64,000 bases of DNA from Lepagella muris (GCF_004793975.1 NZ_SRYB01000022.1:23434-87433), one strand, 5' to 3'; shown: positions 20,301 through 28,235, numbered from the stretch's first letter. The notes: generated by a model not told the origin, from the letters alone. Numbers and translations: made by a program.

Positions 20301-20381
20301 GTTGGGTTGTCCGGTGAAAATGTCGGTGGTGTTCTTCACCGCCTCTGTTTGATATGACTGTATCTTAAATTTGAATTTCAT
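17319..20381 (-). CDS. res: Type III restriction endonuclease subunit (Res)
   Basis: ATP-dependent restriction subunit acting with Mod (21310-23184). The 1020 residues contain an SF2 helicase core: Walker A ETGTGKT at 101-107, DEPQ box at 232-235, and motif VI-like QEVGRGLRI after SALREGWDNPNVF. A C-terminal PD-(D/E)xK nuclease has PD at 949-950 and E968-T-K970. These are the Res hallmarks (EcoP15I family). Its 5' end overlaps the zeta-like gene by 17 nt, so the two are translationally linked. It is the last gene of the - strand defense operon; no terminator is visible in the 53 bp before the convergent neighbour. Confidence 0.92.
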   Translation of the reverse strand: MKFKFKIQSYQTEAVKNTTDIFTGQPNRDASKYRRDLGKRIKGVIHFDGDDDGYRNADVELTSKQLLENLHSVQTAAGVQLSKSLSNIEGLGAVNLDVEMETGTGKTYVYIKTMFELNKLYGWSKFIIVVPSIAIREGVAKSFRMLEEHFMEQYGKKARWFVYNSSNLNQLDQFSQDAGLNVMIINTQAFATSMKEGGRSKESRIIYSKRDEFASRRPIDVIAANRPVIIMDEPQKMEGAATQTALKKFNPLFVLNYSATHKTKHDTVYALDALDAYRERLVKRIKVIGFELKNLRGTNGYMYLDNIILSPSKPPMARISIEVKNVAGEPRRHFKTFGVGDSLFIESNELLQYKDYTIAEIFPGSNTQPVGYVTFTNGVTLRRGDVVGDTNELHMQRVQIRETIKAHFEKERLLFKKGIKCLSLFFIDEVVKYRSYDSVGNPVKGIFQQIFEEEYARLVNDEFHIFDEEYNKYLRRFAPYQTHRGYFSIDKKGKMIDTKTKRGSDISEEASDYDLILRDKERLLSFDEPTRFIFSHSALREGWDNPNVFQICTLRHSNSTTAKRQEVGRGLRICVDKNGIRQDKELLGDEVHNINVLTVIANESYANFTKDLQRETREALRERASKASTNYFEGKTIKVDGLPHVITDSEAARIMIYLEDNDYVDDTGDITPKYHEDVADGSVAPYGEKLAPIAEGVTRLINSIFDPSLLEDMTENGGKTKLPEPKLNANFAKPEFQALWKAINHRYVYTVSYDSVELIDNAILHLNTDELKVRTLLYIKIEGQQDVEDVTQFGDTKSTSNELTDVSTSSVKYDLIGQVAKGANITRRTAAKILQGLSPAKLALFRNNPEEFIRKVVEIIREQKATMIVDHIHYHLTEGKYNSDIFTAASRADFDKAVQSSKHITDYVVSDSKGERDFAHDLDEANEVAVYAKLPRTFSIPTPVGNYAPDWAIAMQKGDVKHIFFIAETKGSLQSMQLNAIENAKIDCCAQLFEEISTDNVKYHKVTCYQDLIDAMTSAK

Positions 20382-20982
20382 TGTTAGGTAAAATGTTTTT
20401 TGCCCATTCCGGCAGTTTATCTACATACATTTTACCCAAAACACCATTCGACAATCGGAAAAGAGGCTTTGCCTCCTCTCCATCTATTGAGTTATCGTAG
20501 ACATAAAGCCTGTCTACTACGTTTGCGATTAATTCGCAGTTAAGAATTGATTTGTAATACCTTGAGATAATTTTTGCAATCGGAACATCATGTCCGCCCT
20601 CCATTACTCGTTTAGTGATTCGTGATGCGTTGATGGAGGGATGTTTGGTTGCAATAAAGAACAATCTTATAAAAAATCCGGCTTCTTTCGCCCTTAAAAT
20701 AAAATCAATTTTATCTTGAGCGGAAAAAACGGATTCAAACACAAAACTGGACTTTTCTTTGAGATTTTTCTCCCTCAATTCTGAGCAATATTTGGCGGCG
20801 TTAAGTACAGCTTCCTTGGAGTTCCAGTCGCCAAAAACATCTTTTGCCACCTGATCAGGATTGATATAGATTGTTCCTTCAGCCCATTCATGGTGCAGGA
20901 ATTTTTGCGTAACAGTGGTTTTGCCGGATCCGTTAGGTCCGGCAATAACTATAAGCTCCGGTTTGTGATTAGGTTTAACCAT
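20365..20982 (-). CDS. Zeta-toxin-like P-loop kinase
   Basis: 205-residue P-loop kinase of the zeta-toxin type, with Walker A GPNGSGKT at 15-22, INPDQVA after the first strand, SFVFESVFS, and an R-rich lid (NASRITKRVMEGGHDVP). Zeta toxins phosphorylate UDP-N-acetylglucosamine and block peptidoglycan synthesis; many chromosomal relatives are annotated only as AAA or zeta-family proteins, so toxicity is an inference. It overlaps the small gene upstream by 8 nt and res downstream by 17 nt. Sitting between mod and res is unusual and suggests an addiction module or an extra effector within the restriction locus. Confidence 0.75.
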   Translation of the reverse strand: MVKPNHKPELIVIAGPNGSGKTTVTQKFLHHEWAEGTIYINPDQVAKDVFGDWNSKEAVLNAAKYCSELREKNLKEKSSFVFESVFSAQDKIDFILRAKEAGFFIRLFFIATKHPSINASRITKRVMEGGHDVPIAKIISRYYKSILNCELIANVVDRLYVYDNSIDGEEAKPLFRLSNGVLGKMYVDKLPEWAKNILPNNEIQI

Positions 20983-21184
20983 TGATTGCGGATTTAATTT
21001 GATTGCTCCACTTGGCGCGTAATTCTTTTCTCATCAAATCTATTTTCATAGAAATTTGTGCTTCAGCTGCCTGATGCCGGGCGATAGCTGTTTCAGCCGC
21101 CTCTTTCATGATTTGGCTAAGTCGTTCGTCACCGGGTTCAAGACCTGACACAAAACGATAAGAATTGAGTTCCTGTTCCGACAT
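20975..21184 (-). CDS. Small acidic-basic helical protein, candidate antitoxin
   Basis: 69-residue product predicted to be almost wholly helical, with a heptad-like middle (EAAETAIARHQAAEAQISMKI) and a Lys/Arg-rich end. It precedes the zeta-like kinase with an 8-nt overlap, the arrangement expected of an antitoxin-toxin pair. It does not resemble classical epsilon antitoxin by eye. Its own -7 promoter element lies about 27 nt upstream, so the pair and res may be expressed separately from mod. Function inferred from position and size only. Confidence 0.55.
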   Translation of the reverse strand: MSEQELNSYRFVSGLEPGDERLSQIMKEAAETAIARHQAAEAQISMKIDLMRKELRAKWSNQIKSAING

Positions 21185-21210
21185 GTTATTTTTAATTACA
21201 TATTAATCTA

Positions 21211-21218
21211 CAAATATA
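21211..21218 (-). promoter_or_regulatory. -7 box before antitoxin-zeta-res
   Basis: On the minus strand TATATTTG occupies 21218 to 21211, matching TAnnTTTG. Transcription would start near 21205, about 20 nt before the small gene. No good -33 TTTG is visible. It lies in the only sizeable gap (125 bp) of the operon, which also contains a short GTGTC/GACAC hairpin at 21278-21293 that could weakly terminate mod transcripts. Confidence 0.4.
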
Positions 21219-21309
21219 TAACAAAAATTCTTATAATAATGATGTTTTGGATAAAATTTTTTAATTGATAACCAAAGGTGTCGGGGTTGACACATCTTAA
21301 CAGATTTAT

Positions 21310-23184
21310 TTATAGCACCCTGCGGATAGTATCCGGTGAATAGTGACGGAAGATTTGTTCAAAGTTGTCGAGTACGTTGTCATTGGCAGCAGAGGCATCG
21401 CGCATCACGAAGTATTGTGGCTTCATTTTGGCGATTCCAGTAATGGTTGATTCGTTTACATCCATATCGAAGGTGGCGATAAGATAGGTATCATCAACGA
21501 AGAATACCTTTTTACCAATGACTTCCTTTTCTTCAATTTTGGCTGATAACTCGATATTGAGTTCGGGCATCACTTGGAATAACAAGTCGAGCGGAGTGCG
21601 GTCAGGCTTTACATTGTCAATAGATGAGAATATATTATTCGCATCAAAATCTTCGGGAGTGTAATAGACGTCCTCCATGTTCGACGAGTCAAGTTTGAGC
21701 ACACGGAAACCGATATCAAGGTCTTGACCTTGAAGTCCGGCCTCCTCCTTGATTTTCTTCCCGGCACGCCGGATTCGCTCTTTGCCAATCTCACAGATAT
21801 TGGCATATCCGGCCTTGCGAGCTTCGCTATCTTTGTCTGTTTCCTCAGTGAGTTGCACCATAATGAAACGGCGATTGCCTCCGTCTTCGGAGTTCAACTG
21901 CATTACAGCGTGTGCGGTAGTAGCAGACCCGGAGAAGAAATCTAGATACAGACCTTGTTTATCTTTTGACAAAAAAACAAAATGTTTAATCAATTCAACT
22001 GGTTTAGAAAAATCAAATATTTTGTTTAATTTGAGTTCCTTTAAAGTTATCGCTCCTTTTGCCGTTGTTCCAATATCATCAAGTAATAAAGTCGTATAAG
22101 CCGATATCGATTCGCTCTTGGGAAAGATACGGTATATATTATACTTACCGTCTTTATTCCCTAAAACAAGAGCATTTGATGCCAACAATTCTTTTGCCAT
22201 TTCTTCCCCTACACGCCATCTCCCCTCTGTTCCATTGTCTTTGTATGGATAAACAGTAATACCATTTATAGTTATAGGATACCACATTGAAGGTCTATCT
22301 TCGCGTCGATCTGCCACCCCCCATTGTCTAAGGTTTTCCTTACGCCCATCTGATTGTTTTACAATCATTTCAAAATTAACTAAATCAACATTTTTAGCAT
22401 AGCATAATATATACTCATGAACTGCCGATATAGTTGATGTAGTACCGACCTTTCCTAATTTTGACTTCCAAGTAAATTGGCATACAAAATTAGAATTCCC
22501 GAAAATTTCATCACATAGTTTAGTAATATTGGATATTTCTCTATCATCAATTGAAATGAAAATAACACCGTCGTCGGTAAGAATGTCGCGGGCAACTTTC
22601 AGACGTGGATAAATCATATTTAGCCAGAAAGTGTGGAAGCGACCGTTGCTTTCGGTATTGCGTACCATTGGGTCAACAGTTTGGTTGCCTTCTTCATCGA
22701 ATAGTCCGCTATGCGCCTCAAACTCATCACGGCTGACGGCGAAGTCGTCGTTGTAGACGAAGTCATTGCCGGTATTGTATGGTGGATCAATATAAATCAT
22801 CTTGACTTTGCCAAGATAAGTTTCGCGAATAACTTTAAGCACATCAAGGTTGTCACCCTCAATATAAAGGTTCTCAGAATCGAAACCTCCAGGTGTTCCA
22901 TCCTTACCTACGCTTTCTTCTCTACATGGACGAAGCGTCATAGTCGTGCGCTCATTGGCCAAATGTGATGCTTTGCGCTTTTCCGGCCAAGTGAACTGAT
23001 AGCGTTCCTCGCTATCACCGAAGATTTCGTCACTTAGCTCCGACCGCAACTTGTCGAAGTCGATGGCAAGCTCTGGCTTCCCATCCTTATTTAGTCGCTC
23101 AGTTACGCACTGCGGAAACAATGTAGCAATCTTTGCCACATTGCTTCGCACAAAATCACCGCTCTGCATATTCAACTTATCCAT
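21310..23184 (-). CDS. mod: Type III modification methyltransferase (Mod)
   Basis: N6-adenine methyltransferase that also gives sequence specificity to the type III complex. It is beta-class in order: catalytic DPPYN at 133-137 precedes the SAM-binding FSGSATT at 417-423, with the target-recognition domain between (about 240-400). The 624-residue length suits Mod. The stretch encoding residues about 208-412 (21950-22560) is clearly more AT-rich than both flanks, which suggests exchange of the recognition domain by recombination. It overlaps the upstream HEPN-like gene by 8 nt. No simple-sequence repeat indicating phase variation was seen. Confidence 0.92.
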   Translation of the reverse strand: MDKLNMQSGDFVRSNVAKIATLFPQCVTERLNKDGKPELAIDFDKLRSELSDEIFGDSEERYQFTWPEKRKASHLANERTTMTLRPCREESVGKDGTPGGFDSENLYIEGDNLDVLKVIRETYLGKVKMIYIDPPYNTGNDFVYNDDFAVSRDEFEAHSGLFDEEGNQTVDPMVRNTESNGRFHTFWLNMIYPRLKVARDILTDDGVIFISIDDREISNITKLCDEIFGNSNFVCQFTWKSKLGKVGTTSTISAVHEYILCYAKNVDLVNFEMIVKQSDGRKENLRQWGVADRREDRPSMWYPITINGITVYPYKDNGTEGRWRVGEEMAKELLASNALVLGNKDGKYNIYRIFPKSESISAYTTLLLDDIGTTAKGAITLKELKLNKIFDFSKPVELIKHFVFLSKDKQGLYLDFFSGSATTAHAVMQLNSEDGGNRRFIMVQLTEETDKDSEARKAGYANICEIGKERIRRAGKKIKEEAGLQGQDLDIGFRVLKLDSSNMEDVYYTPEDFDANNIFSSIDNVKPDRTPLDLLFQVMPELNIELSAKIEEKEVIGKKVFFVDDTYLIATFDMDVNESTITGIAKMKPQYFVMRDASAANDNVLDNFEQIFRHYSPDTIRRVL

Positions 23185-23941
23185 TATTATAGTTATATCT
23201 ATTTTTAATTATTACATTCAAAGATTCTTGTTCTAATTCTGGGAATATCAATTGCTTTTCACGCCCAAACAAAGGGTCTGATAATATTCTATATAAAACA
23301 TATCGCACCAATGCATACTCCTTATGAGAGAATATATGGTAATCCGATGTCCATGCTTCTTGATTTAGATGTAGATGCACTCGTTTTCGAAGTTCCTTAC
23401 AGTAAGATATATATGAACGAGCCACTTTGGAATCAGTAATATTAAGATAATTACCCTCTAAAACTGAAATTATAAGGAAATGAAAATCCTGAACAGCTTC
23501 TTTAGGAGAATTAAGTTTTTCTTTATGACCTTCAACCTTGACAAAAGTTTTTTCGCCTTCTTTGTAAGTTTTCACATCATGAAGAATCGGTTTGCCATAT
23601 AATTGATATTTTAATTTTTTATAGTAGAAAAGTATATGATAAAATACAGACTCAACAATAGCTGCAGCTGTGATAATATAGTTTTTATATAGCATGCAAT
23701 ATAGGCTGTCCGAGAATTGAAGTTCAGATAGTTGTAAGTCGATATACTCCAAATACTGTAAACTATATGCTATGTTTTTTTTGATAGTTAAATTAAGTCT
23801 ATCAAAAATTCCATGGGATAAATCTGCCTCTAATTCTGACACCAAAAATGGATACCATCGGTATTTTTTTGGTATATCATTACTACGCAATAGAGATTCA
23901 ATCTCGGTATTAGTTTTATGAACATTTGAAAATCTATGCAT
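23177..23941 (-). CDS. Uncharacterised HEPN-like protein in type III operon
   Basis: 254 residues, not matched to a named family. It is predicted mostly helical and AT-rich. LRKRVHLHLN near the C-terminus contains R185-x5-H191, fitting the Rx4-6H ribonuclease motif of HEPN domains, and the hydrophobic helix around 83-105 (KNYIITAAAIVESVFYHIL) resembles the packing helix in HEPN folds. HEPN proteins are frequent RNase effectors in toxin-antitoxin and abortive-infection systems. It overlaps mod (8 nt) and the DUF4391 gene (8 nt), so it is translated as part of the operon. HEPN assignment is by motif only. Confidence 0.5.
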   Translation of the reverse strand: MHRFSNVHKTNTEIESLLRSNDIPKKYRWYPFLVSELEADLSHGIFDRLNLTIKKNIAYSLQYLEYIDLQLSELQFSDSLYCMLYKNYIITAAAIVESVFYHILFYYKKLKYQLYGKPILHDVKTYKEGEKTFVKVEGHKEKLNSPKEAVQDFHFLIISVLEGNYLNITDSKVARSYISYCKELRKRVHLHLNQEAWTSDYHIFSHKEYALVRYVLYRILSDPLFGREKQLIFPELEQESLNVIIKNRYNYNNG

Positions 23942-24539
23942 TGATTATATATTTAAGTTTTTGTAGTTCAATGAATAATTCGCGTTTTCGGCGAGGTTGT
24001 TTGGTGGCGTTCATTTGACGCTCCAATGCCGCAATCTGACGCTCCAGTTTGGCGCGCTCCTCGTCAATCTTGATTTGCTCTGAAAGGGATTTGTCTTCTT
24101 CCACAGCGAATTGACCGATTGATGAAACAATGTTTTCCCAAACGGCATCCAGATTCAAACCTGAGATAGTTAAGGTTGCCTCATCAATTGATAGCCATGA
24201 TGAAATGAAAAGTTTGTCGTGATAGACGGCAAAGCTCACTTCATCCTCAAATCGCAGGGCAAACACAATGCGTTGCGGTATGCTTTTGGCAAGAAAGGTG
24301 ATATTCTTCGTGTCGAAATCACGCGATTTTAGTGATACTTCGACTAAGAATATCTCCTTTACTTCTTTCCCTTCTGCAATACCGGGAATGGTGCGGGGGG
24401 AAATCCAATTCACGAAGTCAAGACGCGACACATCACCATCGAAACGCTCTCGTTGCGATGGGGACCAATCAAACCGCTTAAATAGCTGTGCCTTTGGAAG
24501 CGGTCGTTTGACTTCAGTGGTTGGTGGCAGTCCTAACAT
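23934..24539 (-). CDS. DUF4391 domain protein
   Basis: 201-residue DUF4391 protein, recognisable by GLPPTTEVKRPLPK at the start, the central VNWISPRTIPG and the EIFLVEVSLK stretch. The C-terminal 55 residues form a charged coiled coil (IDEERAKLERQIAALERQMN). Family members are commonly encoded beside helicases and methyltransferases of restriction-like loci, but no biochemical role is known to me. The coiled coil suggests it bridges subunits. It starts 3 nt after the helicase stop and overlaps the next gene by 8 nt, in keeping with a stoichiometric partner of the complex. Confidence 0.75.
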   Translation of the reverse strand: MLGLPPTTEVKRPLPKAQLFKRFDWSPSQRERFDGDVSRLDFVNWISPRTIPGIAEGKEVKEIFLVEVSLKSRDFDTKNITFLAKSIPQRIVFALRFEDEVSFAVYHDKLFISSWLSIDEATLTISGLNLDAVWENIVSSIGQFAVEEDKSLSEQIKIDEERAKLERQIAALERQMNATKQPRRKRELFIELQKLKYIINA

Positions 24540-24542
24540 TCT

Positions 24543-27500
24543 TTATCGGATTATAAGGAAACATATAAGTTCAAAGTCATCAAGACCACGTATCTCATTG
24601 CCGAAAAGAGAGCCGCTGTCGCCGTCGAGAAACGAGAATAGGTCTGTGTCCTCTTTGACTTTTATTAGTGAGGAGATGGCCTCGCCGAGTAGCCGGGAAT
24701 ACATACCCATGCGTTGACCGTCGCGTGTCTCGGAGTTGAATCGGCGGCAAAGGTCAAGGATCGGTGTGGCATTGCCACGGCACAAATGGCGCATTGTGTC
24801 AAGCATACTCTTCGGGTCAAGGTGGTCAATGACTACCTCCGATTCTTTCGAGATATAGACCATGTAGAATGGATGGAGTCGGTTCTTACGGTCAATATTG
24901 ATTGCATTGTTGCGATTTTTGAGAACGAAGATTACGCCCGGCGGTGCACCTTTTGACGAAGGAACAATGGCATGAAGCCCCATCGGGGTATGCTCTATGT
25001 CCTCACCATGCTTGATGTATTCAAGCAGGTCGAGGCGAAACTCGTTCAAGCCCAAGTCCATTATCGAGACACCGGTATTCATTTCCTCAATATCCACAAC
25101 TTCCTCTTTGAGACGTTCCAACTGGTCACGTCGATATTTTAGGTCGCCCTGTTCGGCATCTGTGAGAGGATTGTCATCGCCGGTGGCAGAGAGTACTGAC
25201 ACTTTCATGCGGGCTTCTACACGCCCTTTGAGATCGATATATTCATCCAAGTCTAAGTCGGGCCAGTAATTCACCAGTTGAATCACTGCATTACGCGAGC
25301 CGATACGGTCAATGCGCCCGAAGCGTTGGATGATACGCACAGGATTCCAGTGGATATCGTAGTTTATGAGATAGTCACAATCCTGAAGGTTCTGACCTTC
25401 GGAGATGCAGTCTGTTGCTATAAGCACATCTATCTCTTTGTTAAGGTTTGGATATATGGCTGTTTTCTCTTTCGATATGGGGGAGAAAAGGGTGAGAACT
25501 TTGTTGAAATCCATCTTCTCACGTGTCTTTATCGTACATCTTGCCTCGACATCGCCGGAAATAAGTGCTGTGTTAAGTCCGGTATGTTCTTTGATAAGCG
25601 GAGCAATATTTTCGTAAAGATATTGAGCAGTGTCGGAGAAGGCGGTGAATATTATGATCTTCTTGTTGCCGGGATTGATAGGATTCGTAAACTTGAAGCG
25701 AATGTCTTCTATAAGCATCCGGAGTTTGCTGTCATGTTCCGGGGTAATCTCTTCGAGCATGAATAGCAGTGTGCGGAGATTATCGAGATCCTTGGCGAGA
25801 TATTCGCGCCACTGAATATAATCCATGTCGGCAAGGGCAACGGCTGTTTTTGTGCCTCCCACCATTGCCAATTCTTCCTGTTCATCATAGTCAAAGCCAT
25901 AATGAACGCCCGGCTCTGCGACACTGGAATTATTATGGTTGATATCAAAGTCATCAATCTTTGTGATTGTGTCTTCCAATAGCCTTTTAATTCTTGACAG
26001 TGTAAGACGGAACGAATTTACCGAACTCTCCAATCGTTTGAGCAGGTTGATACTCATGAGCTGTCGGATGCCGCGCTCCCTGCCTGAACGAGAGAGATTT
26101 CCAAGTGAGCCACCCTTTGAGTCAATATACTTTTCAAGTTTGCTCGGCAGGATAAAGTCGGAAGGCGTGTAGATGGCGAGATTAAGCTCAGTAACACTCA
26201 CAAATATGTCGTTAAACGTCACCGCCGTAGGAAGATCTGTAAGTTTTGGAGAACGTGAGATTGGTTTGAGCCTTTCGGGAAACTTCCCGATGTCGGTGGT
26301 ATCGTAATATTGTTCGATATGCTTACGACTGCGGGCTATTGTCACGCTGTCAAGCACTTCAAAGAAATCGAAACTGAGTAGCGAGAGTAGATTCTTCGTG
26401 GTGCGTTCCTTCGGGTTGAGTTTTGACCAACGGTTGAAAGCAGACTGTGCATCACGAAATATCTTGTCGATGGATGACGAGGTGTTTAGAAGTGCGTCCA
26501 TTCGCTCTGAATCCCCCTCGTAGGCGAGTTGCAACTGATTACGGAGGTCGTTGAAACGATTGTTTACGGGGGTTGCCGACAACATCAGCACCTTTGTCTT
26601 CACTCCTGCACGGATCACTTTATTCATCAGTTGAAGGTAGCGGTTTTCGCGAGGGTTTTCATCGTTTTCATCGGTAGTTACCTTGCCGCCGTTACGGAAG
26701 TTGTGGCTTTCATCTATAACTACAAGGTCGTAATTGCCCCAGTTTATATGTTCGAGGTCAAGACCGTTGCTCTGTCCTGATGATCGGGAAAGGTCGGTGT
26801 GATAGAGAATATCATAACGCAGACGGTCGGCAACCAATGGGTTGTTGACGTAGTTGGAGCGGTATGTCACCCAGTTCTGATGCAGCTTTTTAGGGCATAG
26901 CACCAACACCGACTTGTTGCGGTTTTCGTAATATTTGATTACAGAAAGTGCGGTGAAGGTTTTGCCGAGTCCGACGCTATCGGCGAGTATGCAGCCGTTG
27001 TATTTTTCCAGCTTGTTAATGATTGCGAGAGCGGCATCCTTTTGAAAATTATATAGTTTATTCCAGATCACGCTTGACTTGAAGCCGGTGGCCTCATTGG
27101 GCAGAACGTCTTCGGAAATATCTTCAAGAAATTCGTTGAAGATATTGTATAGTGTCACAAAGTAGATAAACTCAGGCGAGTTCTCCTTGTATGCGTTGGT
27201 GATATTGTCGAGAACTTGGTCTGTAACTACTTGCAGTTTTTCGCTATCGTGCCACACTTGGTCGAAAAGATTCAAGTAGAACTGAGACATCGGTGAATCT
27301 GTGCGTTGAACGAACTGATAGGCGTTATTGCCTCGTTCACATCCAAGATCCACAGTTGTAAATCCCATGATAGGCATGTAATTGACATCATCTACATTGA
27401 TGAAGCCCATCATATTCTCATTGGTGCGGTTTGACTTGAAACAAGCCTTTCTCCTTATCCAGTCTGCACATTCTTTTGCAACGGCTTTAAGAGACAGCTC

Positions 27501-27779
27501 ATTGCGTAATTTAATCTCAAATTCAGAACCGAATAAATCCCGTTCACGGTTAAGACGGGGTATGTAGAATTCCCTACGCTGTTTGTCAGCTTTTTCTGTA
27601 ACAAAGGACGGCGATGTGAATATAAAACGTAGCTCATCGATCTCTTTCAGTTGCTCTTTAAGTTCCTGAAAGGCATAAATTGAAAAACTCGCTGCTGCAA
27701 TTGACACACGACTACCTGATTTGATGGTATACACCAAATCATTACGCAGGGTTTGATTTATGTTGTCAATGAGTTGCAC
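24543..27779 (-). CDS. SNF2-type helicase, first gene of type III-like operon
   Basis: 1078-residue SF2/SNF2-family ATPase. An N-terminal domain of about 200 residues resembles the PLD-like N-terminal part of phage-defense helicases, though no intact HxK motif is visible. Then come Walker A DSVGLGKT (267-274), VVIDESHNFRN, LMLSATPVNNR, and a helicase C domain with TDCISEGQNLQ and QRFGRIDRIGS. SNF2 relatives of this shape occur in DISARM and other restriction systems, moving on dsDNA. The start is GTG at 27779: an in-frame stop lies only two codons upstream and the next internal ATG is far downstream. Confidence 0.85.
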   Translation of the reverse strand: MQLIDNINQTLRNDLVYTIKSGSRVSIAAASFSIYAFQELKEQLKEIDELRFIFTSPSFVTEKADKQRREFYIPRLNRERDLFGSEFEIKLRNELSLKAVAKECADWIRRKACFKSNRTNENMMGFINVDDVNYMPIMGFTTVDLGCERGNNAYQFVQRTDSPMSQFYLNLFDQVWHDSEKLQVVTDQVLDNITNAYKENSPEFIYFVTLYNIFNEFLEDISEDVLPNEATGFKSSVIWNKLYNFQKDAALAIINKLEKYNGCILADSVGLGKTFTALSVIKYYENRNKSVLVLCPKKLHQNWVTYRSNYVNNPLVADRLRYDILYHTDLSRSSGQSNGLDLEHINWGNYDLVVIDESHNFRNGGKVTTDENDENPRENRYLQLMNKVIRAGVKTKVLMLSATPVNNRFNDLRNQLQLAYEGDSERMDALLNTSSSIDKIFRDAQSAFNRWSKLNPKERTTKNLLSLLSFDFFEVLDSVTIARSRKHIEQYYDTTDIGKFPERLKPISRSPKLTDLPTAVTFNDIFVSVTELNLAIYTPSDFILPSKLEKYIDSKGGSLGNLSRSGRERGIRQLMSINLLKRLESSVNSFRLTLSRIKRLLEDTITKIDDFDINHNNSSVAEPGVHYGFDYDEQEELAMVGGTKTAVALADMDYIQWREYLAKDLDNLRTLLFMLEEITPEHDSKLRMLIEDIRFKFTNPINPGNKKIIIFTAFSDTAQYLYENIAPLIKEHTGLNTALISGDVEARCTIKTREKMDFNKVLTLFSPISKEKTAIYPNLNKEIDVLIATDCISEGQNLQDCDYLINYDIHWNPVRIIQRFGRIDRIGSRNAVIQLVNYWPDLDLDEYIDLKGRVEARMKVSVLSATGDDNPLTDAEQGDLKYRRDQLERLKEEVVDIEEMNTGVSIMDLGLNEFRLDLLEYIKHGEDIEHTPMGLHAIVPSSKGAPPGVIFVLKNRNNAINIDRKNRLHPFYMVYISKESEVVIDHLDPKSMLDTMRHLCRGNATPILDLCRRFNSETRDGQRMGMYSRLLGEAISSLIKVKEDTDLFSFLDGDSGSLFGNEIRGLDDFELICFLIIR

Positions 27780-27840
27780 TTCGGGTCACTCGCTTTCTCA
27801 GCCATTGACTCCTACATGGCATAATTAGATTTGTTTGGGC

Positions 27841-27878
27841 AAAAAGAAAAGCGGGAGTCTTATCGTTACTCGTCCCGC
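27841..27878 (-). terminator. Intrinsic terminator of predicted RNA, before helicase gene
   Basis: On the minus strand GCGGGA (27878-27873) pairs with TCCCGC (27856-27851) around a 16-nt loop and is followed by TTTTCTTTTT (27850-27841). It lies 62 nt before the helicase start, so operon transcripts from the upstream promoter must read through it. Confidence 0.65.
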
Positions 27879-28173
27879 AACTCGTAGCCTTCGAACTTGC
27901 TTTAATCGCCAGAACGAGCAACTTCGACTCCACGCTGCTATGTGCAGATACCCCAAACTCATTCCAAGCAGTGCTTGAAATGAGCCGGATAGGTATATAC
28001 ATACCCGTGGCGTCTATCGTTACTCTGTCCTTTGGCGATTGTTTGGAGTGTTCGAAGTTCCGAGTTGCCAAGAACAAAGCGTCAATATACGCTTTTCTTA
28101 AATATGTTGTTAGATTTCCCGCGTACCGTAGCGTTATGCTTCTCTGAGCAACGCTCCCACAGCGTGGAAGTCT
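27841..28173 (-). ncRNA. Predicted structured RNA upstream of the helicase operon
   Basis: A minus-strand transcript of about 330 nt is bounded by a good promoter (28209-28179) and an intrinsic terminator (27878-27841). Internal structure: a 12-bp perfect hairpin with one G-U pair at 27961-27987 (CTCATTTCAAGC / GCTTGGAATGAG); a 10-nt stretch near the 5' end (28168-28159, TCCACGCTGT) complementary, with one G-U, to GCAGCGTGGA near 27937-27928; the decamer GAGTAACGAT occurring twice, once just before the hairpin and once in the terminator loop; and TGCACATAG repeated at both ends of the long-range pairing. The open frame across it (28077-27766) has no credible protein. Family not recognised; it could be a free sRNA or an attenuating leader. 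Confidence 0.55.
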
Positions 28174-28178
28174 ATGTG

Positions 28179-28209
28179 CAAAATTACTAAAAATATTTGA
28201 AGAGACAAT
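28179..28209 (-). promoter_or_regulatory. Promoter of predicted RNA / helicase operon leader
   Basis: Minus strand: ATTG at 28209-28206, exactly 19 nt, then TAATTTTG at 28186-28179. This matches the Bacteroidetes TTTG-N19-TAnnTTTG promoter closely. Predicted start near 28172. No other promoter is visible between here and the helicase gene. Confidence 0.65.
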
Positions 28210-28235
28210 CTAATATGATGGGGAAAGTACATCCT

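Noticed and set aside
17319..27779. DISARM system
   Set aside because: A SNF2 helicase and an adenine methyltransferase are present, but no DrmA, DrmB or PLD-type DrmC gene, whereas a true type III Res is.
27766..28077. 103-codon minus-strand open frame over the predicted RNA
   Set aside because: It coincides with strong RNA hairpins and a terminator, has no recognisable domain and ends inside the helicase gene in another frame, so it is probably not translated.
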